Positions 1 through 7,163 of a stretch of DNA of 14,768 bases are shown in pieces. Position numbers and translations under genes: made by a program. Location of the stretch: NCBI GenBank assembly GCA_031266295.1, contig JAISBH010000005.1, forward strand, positions 1-14,768, read 5' to 3'. The notes beneath the pieces are model-generated. The model made no database searches, was not told the DNA's origin, and saw only the letters and a list, made by a program, of their open reading frames with translations. Positions within the stretch are counted from its first letter, which is position 1. Every line of letters begins with the position of its first letter. The DNA comes from Oscillospiraceae bacterium. GTDB taxonomy: Bacteria > Bacillota > Clostridia > Christensenellales > Aristaeellaceae.

Positions 1-4
1 GGCC

Positions 5-940
5 CTAGAACAGCCTGTATCCCGCGAATCTCCGCGCCAGGCTGTACGAAGAGGTGATCATAATGAAACTGACCGCCGATTTCATCAGACCGACCGCCGT
101 CGCGAGCGAATACTGCGCGTTAAGAAAGCTCATCCTGTACACGTAGGTATCAATGATGTCCCCGCTTTCATACACGATTGGGCTGTACAAATTGTATATC
201 TGATCGAACCCCGCGTTCAGTATGTTCGCCAGGCTCAATATCGTCACCAGCACGATGGTCACTGTGATGCTCGGCAGCGTGATATGCAGGACGCGCCGCA
301 CGCGCCCCGCGCCGTCAATCGCGGCCGCCTCATACAAATCAGGATTGATGCCCGCCAGCGCCGCAATGAAGATGACCGCGCCGTATCCGAATTCCTTCCA
401 CACGTCGGTCAGGATGATCAACGGCCGGAAGAGCGTGTTGGAACCAAGAAAACTCATCGGCGCCGCGATCCAATTCAGTTTCAGCAGCAGGGTGTTGACC
501 ATGCCATTGTCGCCGAGGATATTCCGAAACACATTCGCCAGGATAACCCACGACAAAAAGTGAGGCAGGAAGCACAGGGTTTGCACCGTCTTCTTAAGGC
601 GCGGCTGCCTTGCCTCGAACAGCGCAATGGCGAAAAATATGGATATGATCAGCGAAAAGAACAGCTTTCCGCAAGCGATAATCAGTGAGTTGCGGAAGAC
701 GCGCGACATATCGCGCAGCTGTAGCATATACTGGAAGTTCTCCAATCCGATCCACTTGAATCGGAGGAATCCCTTGATAGGCCGAAAATCCTGAAACGCA
801 ATGACATTACCGAAAAAAGGGATAATCGTATAGATAAGAACAATCGCCAGACCCGGCAGAATCAACAGATGATACGGCCATGTCTCTCGCAATGTAATCC
901 GTCGACCGCGCCGCGTGCGCGTGGAATGACGCAGAACCAT
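5..940 (-). CDS. LplB-family sugar ABC transporter permease
   Basis: Inner-membrane subunit of a binding-protein-dependent importer for sugars or oligosaccharides. About 311 residues with six likely membrane segments; the first follows the family-like start TWPYHLLILPGL. The cytoplasmic EAA loop, which contacts the ATPase, is seen as EAAAIDGAG near residues 204-212 followed by the usual I-T-L-P. The frame is open to an ATG at 967, but the ATG at 940 is preferred: it has GGAGG at 950-954, nine bases upstream. The gene is last in the leftward operon within the window, after the LplA-like binding protein, with a strong hairpin between them. In this family the second permease (YtcP/AraQ type) usually comes next, so it probably lies just left of base 1. 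The TAG stop is at 5-7, so the gene is complete. The family is clear; the substrate is not shown by the sequence. Confidence 0.93.
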   Translation of the reverse strand: MVLRHSTRTRRGRRITLRETWPYHLLILPGLAIVLIYTIIPFFGNVIAFQDFRPIKGFLRFKWIGLENFQYMLQLRDMSRVFRNSLIIACGKLFFSLIISIFFAIALFEARQPRLKKTVQTLCFLPHFLSWVILANVFRNILGDNGMVNTLLLKLNWIAAPMSFLGSNTLFRPLIILTDVWKEFGYGAVIFIAALAGINPDLYEAAAIDGAGRVRRVLHITLPSITVTIVLVTILSLANILNAGFDQIYNLYSPIVYESGDIIDTYVYRMSFLNAQYSLATAVGLMKSAVSFIMITSSYSLARRFAGYRLF

Positions 941-1014
941 ACAATTTCGCCTCCGTCCGCGTATCATACGATACCGCTCTATGCCTGGTACACAGCCGTA
1001 TAGGATCGATTGGA

Positions 1015-1047
1015 CTTCCGAACCGCCGTGCTGCGGCGGTTCGGAAG
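1015..1047 (-). terminator. Strong intercistronic stem-loop after the binding-protein gene
   Basis: A perfect 14-base-pair inverted repeat (arms 1015-1028 and 1034-1047) encloses a 5-base loop. It starts 12 bases past the stop of the LplA-like gene and lies before the permease gene. No U-run follows on the leftward transcript, so it is unlikely to be a complete intrinsic terminator. By analogy with other binding-protein operons, it more likely protects the upstream mRNA from 3' exonucleases or partly attenuates transcription, giving more binding protein than permease. That role is inference; the stem is seen directly. Confidence 0.8.
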
Positions 1048-1058
1048 CGCGCGTGTTG

Positions 1059-2699
1059 TTACTTTCCTACGTACGCGCGAACGTCCTGAGTAACTCTTTC
1101 GCCGCCGATCGCGTTCCATTCGGCGACAAAAGCATCCCATCCGTCCAGTGAGGATTCGCCTGTCAATACCTTAAGGAAGTACTCCTCTTCGAGCGTGAGC
1201 ATCGCGCCCCATAGCCGCTCCATGGATTCTGTTTCGGCGTAGCACGCCGCCGGGATTATATTGACAAGCTCACTGTTGCGCTGGACTTCCCATGCGCCGG
1301 TCGCCCAGCCCCACGCATTCGCGGTGGCGAGATTTTCCTGATACGCAGCTCGGAAGCCTTTTTCCAATACGGCAGTATAACCGTTGTACCAGGTTTTGCC
1401 GTCTCCGCATTGATCGTCATACTCGCGCGTACCCGCGATTACTTCCATTACGGCGTCGATCTGCTTCTCCTTGGCGTCATAATCGCAGTGCAGCACATTG
1501 ATCGGGTAATAATGCCAGGAGAAATTGGAGTCCATTCCCTTCGGTCGAACGCCTTCAGCTTGCGATTGATCCAAATCGTACTGATAGTTAATCGTCTTGA
1601 CGACGGCTTCCTTGACGTCTTCGGATGCGCCCTTCTTAACTATGACATACGTATCGGTCGGTGAACGTCCCACCACGTTCATCTTACCGTTCGCCGACGA
1701 CAGAGGCGCCAGCACCGACATAAACGACGCGCTATCGGACATGCCGCCCATGATATTCACCACCGGCCACTGTCCGTTCCACCAGGAGCCAAACCACATG
1801 CCCGACTGGTCGTTCGCGATCAGTTCGTAGCATTGATCCCCATTGGTCGTCGCCAGTGAAGGGTTGACGATACCTGAGGCGATCAACTCGCGGATCGCCG
1901 CCAGCGCGGTTTTCGTCTCCTCCGTTACGGAGCCGTATACCGTCTGGCCATCCTTATCCGCAACCCACTGTTCCGGATACGCGCCGAAATAGGTGAATAA
2001 CGCGTTCAGGTGATAGCTGCCGCCGCCGGGTTGATAGTAATCATTGCTGGCGGCGATCCCCGTAGTGACCTTCCCGCTTGGATTCTGGCTGATGAACGCG
2101 CTGGCTACATTCACTACCTCGTCCCACGTCGAGGGCGCTTCCAGGCCGACCGCTTCCAGCCAATCTTTCCGCAGCCAGATTAGCGGCACGCTGTCCATGC
2201 CGGGGGCGACATTCCCGATCGCCATCAACCTGCCATTGAATGTTGCGAGCGCCTCAGCGAGACCGTCGGTTGACTCAAAGCAAACGGTGAGCGAAGGAGA
2301 CTTGTACTTCGCGAACGCGTCCGTCATATCCTCGACCGCCTCAGCGTCAACCAACTGAGCCAACTGCCGATAGTTGACATTCATCACATCCGGCATGTCG
2401 CCCGAAGCCAACGCCATCGCGACCTTGGTCTGATATGTCGCGGAGTCCGCCGAGAACGCGTACTGGTAGTCCACGTTCAGCTTTTCTTCCAAGTAGCGGA
2501 CAATGTAATTATCCTCCGAACTCTCTCCAGGATCATACGCCACGTTGGCGGATTCCTCACGCCCGACCGAAATGACTACCCGTTCCTCACTGACAGGGCC
2601 GTACGGATCCACAGCCTCTTCCGCCGCCGCCGGCACGAGCATCGTCCCGCACAGACAAACCACAGCCAACCATACCATCCATTTTCGTGCGCTTTTCAT
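1059..2699 (-). CDS. LplA-like extracellular solute-binding protein
   Basis: Captures a sugar or oligosaccharide outside the membrane and passes it to the LplB-type permease encoded downstream. About 546 residues, the long size typical of LplA-type binding proteins. The N-terminus is a signal peptide: a basic start (MKSARKW), a hydrophobic core and a likely cleavage after VPAAA, before EEAVDPYG. Two cysteines in the core (VCLCG) do not fit a lipobox, because V or L stands at -1, so this looks secreted or loosely held and not a lipoprotein. Mature-domain motifs typical of the family include ALASGDMPDV and WLRKDWLEAVGL. The frame is open back to 2735, but the ATG at 2699 has AAGGAGG at 2711-2717 and starts the signal peptide; a TTG two codons upstream is also possible. 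It lies 163 bases after the glycyl radical enzyme, probably in the same operon. The ligand is unknown. Confidence 0.92.
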   Translation of the reverse strand: MKSARKWMVWLAVVCLCGTMLVPAAAEEAVDPYGPVSEERVVISVGREESANVAYDPGESSEDNYIVRYLEEKLNVDYQYAFSADSATYQTKVAMALASGDMPDVMNVNYRQLAQLVDAEAVEDMTDAFAKYKSPSLTVCFESTDGLAEALATFNGRLMAIGNVAPGMDSVPLIWLRKDWLEAVGLEAPSTWDEVVNVASAFISQNPSGKVTTGIAASNDYYQPGGGSYHLNALFTYFGAYPEQWVADKDGQTVYGSVTEETKTALAAIRELIASGIVNPSLATTNGDQCYELIANDQSGMWFGSWWNGQWPVVNIMGGMSDSASFMSVLAPLSSANGKMNVVGRSPTDTYVIVKKGASEDVKEAVVKTINYQYDLDQSQAEGVRPKGMDSNFSWHYYPINVLHCDYDAKEKQIDAVMEVIAGTREYDDQCGDGKTWYNGYTAVLEKGFRAAYQENLATANAWGWATGAWEVQRNSELVNIIPAACYAETESMERLWGAMLTLEEEYFLKVLTGESSLDGWDAFVAEWNAIGGERVTQDVRAYVGK

Positions 2700-2862
2700 G
2701 GTCAATCGAACCTCCTTCATAATAATGAGCGCCAAATCAACCTGATAAACCCGTCAAACCTTCCGCGCATTCCTGTGCTCCGTCGAAACGAATCGCCTCC
2801 TCTCTCAAAAGCAACCGTCCATGCCATTGCCGGATCTCGTCGGTTGAAAGCCATCATAATAC

Positions 2863-4785
2863 CTATAACGTATAGCCCGTCCGCTGAATAATTTGATCCT
2901 GATAACTTTTGTCCAACTGCACAAAATGCCCGCTCCAACCCCAAACCCGAACGATGAGCTGCCGATACTGGTCCGGTTTAGTTTGCGCATCCAGCAATGC
3001 CTGCCGACTGACCGCGTTCAGCTGCATCTGATGCCCGCCTAAAAGGATAAACATGCGCACCAGCTGTGCGGTCTTTGCCAGCGCGTCGTCGTTTCGAAAT
3101 ACGGTATCCGACAATTCCAGTGTCAGCGGCCCGCCGTTGATCACGCGCCGAACGCCTGGCCGTGCAAACGTTCGGACGACCGACAGCGGCCCTGCGTCGC
3201 TCAGCAGCAGCGACGGTGAGAAATTTGCGCTGAGCGGCTCACCCGGCATGTGTCCGTCAGCCAGCGCGCCTAGTTCAGACGCGTGCCATAAATAATACAT
3301 CGCGGAACCGGTGCCTGGACGAAACACGCCGTTTCGCTCGTTTCTTCGTCCCTCCCACGCGTTGGCGAACGCGTCCAGCAAAGTGTCCGCGACGGACTCG
3401 CATTCGGGATCGCGTCCCAGTTTCGGCGTGTCGGAGCGCAGCAGTGATTTCAGCTCCGGCGCGCACTCAAACTGATTCGCAAGCGCGCCAAGAAATGCGC
3501 GCGCCGTATAGGTTTGATTCTCAAACACAACACGCCGCACGGCGGCCAGTTGATCCACCGCCGAAGCGAGCCCCGTTCCATGAATACCGTAATTGTTGTA
3601 CCTTGCGCCTTCCGAGACGTCATGTGTCGGATCCGCCATCAATACGGATTGAAACGGCGCCGGCTCAATCCACAACGGTTGGATTGAAGACTCCAATTCA
3701 TCCGCACGTCGGCGCAGCTCGGCGCACACCGACTGGAACAGCGTTTCGTAGTCCGGGGATTCGATCAGCTTCATGCGAATCGCGCTATCCACGGCGCCGG
3801 CTAAAGACACCGCTCCGATGTTTGGTATATCCATCGCCACGCCGGGTATGATGAACTCCCAGCACGCCGCAACCGTGTAATCCCGAGCGTCTTTTAGTGA
3901 ATAACCCAGATCTATCAATCCAGGAATGACGACGTCGTCGTTTGAGTACTGCGGGAATCCCAGTCCCAGCCGCGTCAATTCCGTACACCGAACGAACAGT
4001 TCCGGCGGCGTACTCTTATTCACCCGGATGTTGATCTTCGGATCAATCCGTCGATTGTTCATACTGGCGGTCAGGCACAGCCACGTCAATTCGTTGACGG
4101 CGCAATCACCCTCACTGTCACAGCCACCAAGCATTAGGCTCTGCCCGTTGTCGCCCTGTTGCATACCCTGATACAAATCGCTGTCCCGGTTGAAAGAAAG
4201 AAACAACTCCTCAATCCAAGAGAGGGCTTCATCCTCGCTTAGTCTCCCGGCCTCGACGTCCGCGCGATAGTAGGGCAGCATATATTGGTCAAACCGCCCG
4301 AGCGTATTATGATACACATTGCTGGCCCACAAACAGAAATGCAGTATACGGAGCGCTTTCAACGCTTCCGGGAACGTCTGCGCCCCCTCGCGCAGCGCGC
4401 GCGACAGGTCGGCGTCACAGTACCGATCGGCATACGCGAGCGTCGCGTCAATACATTGCGCGGATTCCGGCGTACACACCGCGCGCCTGGGCAGCAGACC
4501 ATTTCGCAATACACCATCCCAATCGCTGGAAATGTTGCACACGCGGCCTTGCTCATGCACATAACGCCCCGCTGTCAGCCGTTCTTTCTCACCTGGCGCG
4601 TAGATGTCGGGGAAAGCTTCCAGCGTGCGGCGGGCAGGGATGCGCTCCGCCATGTCGCGCGATATGGTCTCGCGTTCCAGAAACAGCCGCAGCCGAAGGG
4701 CGGCGCGCTGCGCTAGCGTTAGCGCGGGATCCTGAATTCTTTGGGATACCTCGGTCCATTCTTCCGGCGTCAGAGTACGGCGCAA
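2863..4785 (-). CDS. Glycyl radical enzyme, dehydratase-like, unassigned subfamily
   Basis: Cytoplasmic radical enzyme of the pyruvate formate-lyase/diol dehydratase superfamily. The glycyl radical site is RVWGW (glycine 616 of 640) in the C-terminal context GHFVQLDKSYQDQIIQRT, close to the usual RVxGY context. The thiyl cysteine is C308 in AACWEF. A glutamate follows two residues later (E310), as in the GCVE motif of glycerol/propanediol dehydratases and related eliminases. True pyruvate formate-lyase has two adjacent cysteines there, so the annotation formate acetyltransferase would probably be wrong. Other family blocks are YNNYGIHGTGLASAVDQL (396-413) and GHMPGEPLSANFSPS (511-525). The Cys-to-Gly distance (308) matches the family, but about 100 residues are missing before the cysteine. 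The start is TTG at 4785, with AAGGAGG at 4796-4802; it overlaps the activase gene by 16 bases, implying translational coupling. Substrate unknown; the adjacent sugar-type transporter suggests a carbohydrate or polyol derivative. Confidence 0.93.
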   Translation of the reverse strand: MRRTLTPEEWTEVSQRIQDPALTLAQRAALRLRLFLERETISRDMAERIPARRTLEAFPDIYAPGEKERLTAGRYVHEQGRVCNISSDWDGVLRNGLLPRRAVCTPESAQCIDATLAYADRYCDADLSRALREGAQTFPEALKALRILHFCLWASNVYHNTLGRFDQYMLPYYRADVEAGRLSEDEALSWIEELFLSFNRDSDLYQGMQQGDNGQSLMLGGCDSEGDCAVNELTWLCLTASMNNRRIDPKINIRVNKSTPPELFVRCTELTRLGLGFPQYSNDDVVIPGLIDLGYSLKDARDYTVAACWEFIIPGVAMDIPNIGAVSLAGAVDSAIRMKLIESPDYETLFQSVCAELRRRADELESSIQPLWIEPAPFQSVLMADPTHDVSEGARYNNYGIHGTGLASAVDQLAAVRRVVFENQTYTARAFLGALANQFECAPELKSLLRSDTPKLGRDPECESVADTLLDAFANAWEGRRNERNGVFRPGTGSAMYYLWHASELGALADGHMPGEPLSANFSPSLLLSDAGPLSVVRTFARPGVRRVINGGPLTLELSDTVFRNDDALAKTAQLVRMFILLGGHQMQLNAVSRQALLDAQTKPDQYRQLIVRVWGWSGHFVQLDKSYQDQIIQRTGYTL

Positions 4786-5615
4786 GGGATGTTCGCCTCC
4801 TTGAAGATGTCGACGAGCGTTTGGGGCGGCTCTTTTTCGGAAAACGTCGGCGCGTAAACCATATCCAATCCCGCGTATTTCGCGCCCGCCGCCTTGTTAT
4901 AGCGTAGCAGCTCAACTTTTTGCAGATGGCGCGCGCTTCGGAGAAACTCGGCTGTCTCTCGCATATTCTGTTCGCCATCCGTGACGCCGGGGATCATGGG
5001 AATACGAATCCAAAACGGCTTTCCTGATTGTTTGAGCGCCTCCAGGTTCCGCTTGATTAGTTCGTTGCCCACACCGGTCCACCGCCGATGCTCCCGCGTG
5101 TCGGCCAGTTTAATATCCATGATCACCAGATCCATACAGTCAACGGCTCTCGTGAATACATCCTCCGGCGCATACCCGCTCGTCTCCATGCACAAATGAA
5201 CGGTACTAAGAGCACGAGTGAGTTCAATTACGAAATCCGCTTGTAGCAACGGTTCGCCGCCGGAGAATGTCACACCGCCGCCAGCCATCTCCAACAACGC
5301 ACGGTTAGGCAGCACACGCGCCGCGACATCCTGCGGCATCATCGATTGACCCGCTATGCGCAGACAATTCTTTGGGCAGACAGGCACACATGCGCCGCAA
5401 GCCGTACATCCTCCTGGCGATGGGCAGACCGCGCGGCATGTGCCGCACTCAACGCACAGCGCGATGGTTTTCACCCTCGAGGGTCTTGGCGATAAACCTT
5501 CCGGATTATGGCACCACGCGCAACGCAGCGGGCAACCCTTCAGAAAGACGACGGTACGGATACCCGGACCGTCAAAGACGGCGAATTCTTCAATGTCGAA
5601 CACCAATCCCGTCAT
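4770..5615 (-). CDS. Glycyl-radical-enzyme activating protein (radical SAM)
   Basis: Installs the glycyl radical on the enzyme encoded next, using S-adenosylmethionine and a [4Fe-4S] cluster; oxygen-sensitive and cytoplasmic. 281 residues. The radical SAM motif CxxxCxxC is at C28, C32 and C35 (KGCPLRCAWCHNPEG), just after DGPGIRTVVFLKG, the usual start of this family. A ferredoxin-like insert carries two Cys quartets, C54/C57/C60/C64 and C70/C73/C76/C80, which probably hold two extra [4Fe-4S] clusters. This insert is typical of activases of dehydratase-type enzymes and is absent from the short PflA of pyruvate formate-lyase, supporting the dehydratase reading of the partner. SGGEPLLQ (118-125) is the SAM-binding GGE motif. 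First gene of the leftward operon; the ATG at 5615 has only a modest GGGGG upstream at 5627-5631. It overlaps the next gene by 16 bases. Confidence 0.96.
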   Translation of the reverse strand: MTGLVFDIEEFAVFDGPGIRTVVFLKGCPLRCAWCHNPEGLSPRPSRVKTIALCVECGTCRAVCPSPGGCTACGACVPVCPKNCLRIAGQSMMPQDVAARVLPNRALLEMAGGGVTFSGGEPLLQADFVIELTRALSTVHLCMETSGYAPEDVFTRAVDCMDLVIMDIKLADTREHRRWTGVGNELIKRNLEALKQSGKPFWIRIPMIPGVTDGEQNMRETAEFLRSARHLQKVELLRYNKAAGAKYAGLDMVYAPTFSEKEPPQTLVDIFKEANIPCAVL

Positions 5616-5687
5616 GGAGAATTATTCCCCCAAACAGCATCCGACGCGTTCGTGAAAGCGGCGCAGGAAGTTTCCGTAAACCTTACT

Positions 5688-5708
5688 TGAACGTTCATGA
5701 TAACGTTA
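5688..5708. promoter_or_regulatory. Tandem LacI-type operators
   Basis: Two palindromes share the core AACGTT: TGAACGTTCA (5688-5697, perfect) and TAACGTTA (5701-5708, perfect). Their centres are 12 bases apart, a little over one helical turn. They lie just downstream of, and touch, the -10 box of the leftward promoter, so they should cover its transcription start. LacI-family proteins commonly bind palindromes with a central CG, and the gene for such a protein starts 157 bases away. Binding by this particular regulator is inferred. Confidence 0.7.
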
Positions 5709-5736
5709 ATGTACCATTAAAGCACTCACATGTCAA
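5708..5736 (-). promoter_or_regulatory. Promoter of the glycyl radical enzyme/transporter operon
   Basis: On the minus strand there is a perfect -35 box TTGACA (5731-5736), a 17-base spacer and a -10 box TACATT (5708-5713, four of six matches). The predicted start is near 5701, giving a leader of about 85 bases before the activase ATG. The start region falls inside the two AACGTT palindromes, the classic layout for repression. No other equally good leftward promoter was noticed between this point and the permease, so the four genes are probably one transcript. Confidence 0.8.
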
Positions 5737-5790
5737 GATGGTTTGCGCAAATACATGAAAATTTTTCAAGGAAGGATATCCGCGCGTCCC

Positions 5791-5819
5791 TTGCGTTTTC
5801 ATGTGATTCAGTTTACCAT
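5791..5819 (+). promoter_or_regulatory. Possible promoter of the LacI-family gene
   Basis: TTGCGT (5791-5796), a 17-base spacer and TACCAT (5814-5819) lie 46 bases before the regulator ATG. Both boxes are weak (three and four of six matches), as is common for repressor genes. A 13-base palindrome, TGAAAA-T-TTTTCA (5756-5768), sits just upstream and could be an extra regulatory site. This is a candidate only. Confidence 0.35.
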
Positions 5820-5864
5820 GGAACCGACAGCCGAAACCGACTGGGGCAAAGGAAGATTGCGTAT

Positions 5865-6890
5865 ATGAAATCAATCGATCCCAATAAGCGCGTGACGCTC
5901 AAGGATATTGCCGAACGCACCGGCTTTACAGCCAACACTGTTTCCCGCGCCTTGAAGGATTGCGCAGACATCTCCTCTGAAACGAAAGCCCTGATTCGCG
6001 AGACAGCTCAAAAACTGGGTTACGTCCGTAATAGCATGGCCAGCGCGTTGCGCTCAGGAAAATCAAACACCATCGCGCTGATTGTCGGCGCGGTCGGAAA
6101 CCCGAAATTCGCGATGATGGCTGACGACTTAATCAGGGCTGCCAACGCAAAGCAATACAACGTCATTCTGTTGTACACCTACGACGACCCGGCGCTGGAA
6201 GCAAAGGCCATTCAAACTGCGGTGGAGCGGCGTGTCGACGGAATCATCATCACCACCCAACAGAAGGATGATCACAGCGTGATGCAGCTGCGCCTTTCAC
6301 GTATCCCCTTCGTGCTGATTGAACGGCATTTTAAGGAATATAAAACCGACGCGGCTCTGTGCGACGAGGAGCAAGGCGGATACCTGGCCGCGCGTCATTT
6401 GCTCGACGCCGGCCATACCCGCATAGCGTTCTTAACGGGAGAGGCGCATATCTCCAGCTCGCGTGAACGCGCGGCGGGGTTTTTGCGCGCGGTGGGAGCG
6501 TTGCCGGAAAGCAGCTATGTGGTGATCCCCATGTCCGGGGATGGCGCGGAGAACGCTCGCTCGATTGTGCAGTTGGGCGAGCGCGGCTTCACGGGTTATT
6601 TCTTCTATCATGATATGGGGTTGCTTGACACGCTCAATCAGTTGGGTAAGATTGCGCCGCAGCTCATCCACGAGTACGGGTATATCGGGTTTGACAACAT
6701 TGAACGGAATTTATCGTTGCCCGCGCCGATCTGCTCGGTGGATTCGTCCAGCGTGCTCGTATGCCAGGCTGCCGTCGATTTGTTGGTTCAGCGCATTAAT
6801 GGGGAACAGTTTTCACCTCAAAGTCTAGTATTCCCTACGTCCGTAGTCTGCCGAGGCAGCTGCGGAAGACATTCGGAAAGGCTTGAATAA
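5865..6890 (+). CDS. LacI-family transcriptional regulator
   Basis: DNA-binding repressor that senses a small sugar-like ligand. 341 residues, the normal family length. The N-terminal helix-turn-helix is VTLKDIAERTGFTANTVSRAL (about residues 10-30), with the hinge helix around 56-64 (SMASALRSG). A periplasmic-binding-protein-like ligand domain follows, starting near TIALIVGAV and ending in VFPTSVVCRGSC, the usual C-terminal strand of the family. The frame is open from 5730, but the ATG at 5865 is chosen because it places the helix-turn-helix at the family position and has AAAGGAAG upstream. It is divergent from the glycyl radical enzyme operon and separated by 249 bases holding that operon's promoter and two LacI-like operators, so that operon is its likely target. 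Ligand unknown, probably a sugar or its breakdown product. Confidence 0.94.
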   Translation: MKSIDPNKRVTLKDIAERTGFTANTVSRALKDCADISSETKALIRETAQKLGYVRNSMASALRSGKSNTIALIVGAVGNPKFAMMADDLIRAANAKQYNVILLYTYDDPALEAKAIQTAVERRVDGIIITTQQKDDHSVMQLRLSRIPFVLIERHFKEYKTDAALCDEEQGGYLAARHLLDAGHTRIAFLTGEAHISSSRERAAGFLRAVGALPESSYVVIPMSGDGAENARSIVQLGERGFTGYFFYHDMGLLDTLNQLGKIAPQLIHEYGYIGFDNIERNLSLPAPICSVDSSSVLVCQAAVDLLVQRINGEQFSPQSLVFPTSVVCRGSCGRHSERLE

Positions 6891-6899
6891 TTCATGCTG

Positions 6900-6918
6900 C
6901 GCCGAGAAACCCTCGGCG
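6900..6918 (+). terminator. Stem-loop after the LacI-family gene
   Basis: CGCCGAG (6900-6906) pairs perfectly with CTCGGCG (6912-6918) around a 5-base loop, nine bases after the stop codon. No clear T-run follows; a short AATTTT-containing stretch comes about 15 bases later. It may be a weak or factor-assisted 3' end. Confidence 0.4.
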
Positions 6919-7163
6919 TGCGGTAATTCCAAATTTTGAATTCTTCAATATGATTCGGTCGCCTACAATCGATTTTTTCTTGGCAAGAATCGCTCGTTGT
7001 GCCGTAGATGCCTATACCGTAGATGGTATCCCACGAACGTGTCTAGGATGCAGTGCTAGTCGCTGCGGCGGGACGCTGTTCGATCTGCGGATCGAAGGCG
7101 CTTTAAGTTTGTGGCGCCCCGCCACTATGGTGTAACATGACAACTACCCTATAGCGTTTTTAT
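6919..7163. other. Left half of the convergent gap: no gene recognised
   Basis: About 245 bases without a convincing coding frame; a 61-codon frame at 6950-7135 resembles no family I know and has no good ribosome site. Small structures are present: an interrupted palindrome around 6928-6943, a direct repeat CCGTAGATG at 7002-7010 and 7017-7025, a perfect 7-bp hairpin at 7079-7096 (TTCGATC/GATCGAA) and a 6-bp hairpin at 7111-7125 (GTGGCG/CGCCAC). The 10-mer GGCGGGACGC occurs at 7067-7076 and again at 7165-7174. Confidence 0.5.

Noticed and set aside
284..688. 134-codon open frame on the + strand opposite the LplB-like permease
   Set aside because: Low-complexity R/Q-rich translation opposite a clear permease, with no ribosome site.
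3444..3851. 135-codon open frame on the + strand opposite the glycyl radical enzyme
   Set aside because: Arginine/proline-rich translation without family resemblance, fully inside a well-supported gene on the other strand; a by-product of its codon use.
5730..5864. 45-codon upstream extension of the LacI-family frame
   Set aside because: It would run through the operon's -35 box and put the helix-turn-helix far from the N-terminus; the ATG at 5865 fits the family.
6950..7135. 61-codon frame in the convergent gap
   Set aside because: No family resemblance, no good ribosome site, overlaps hairpins.
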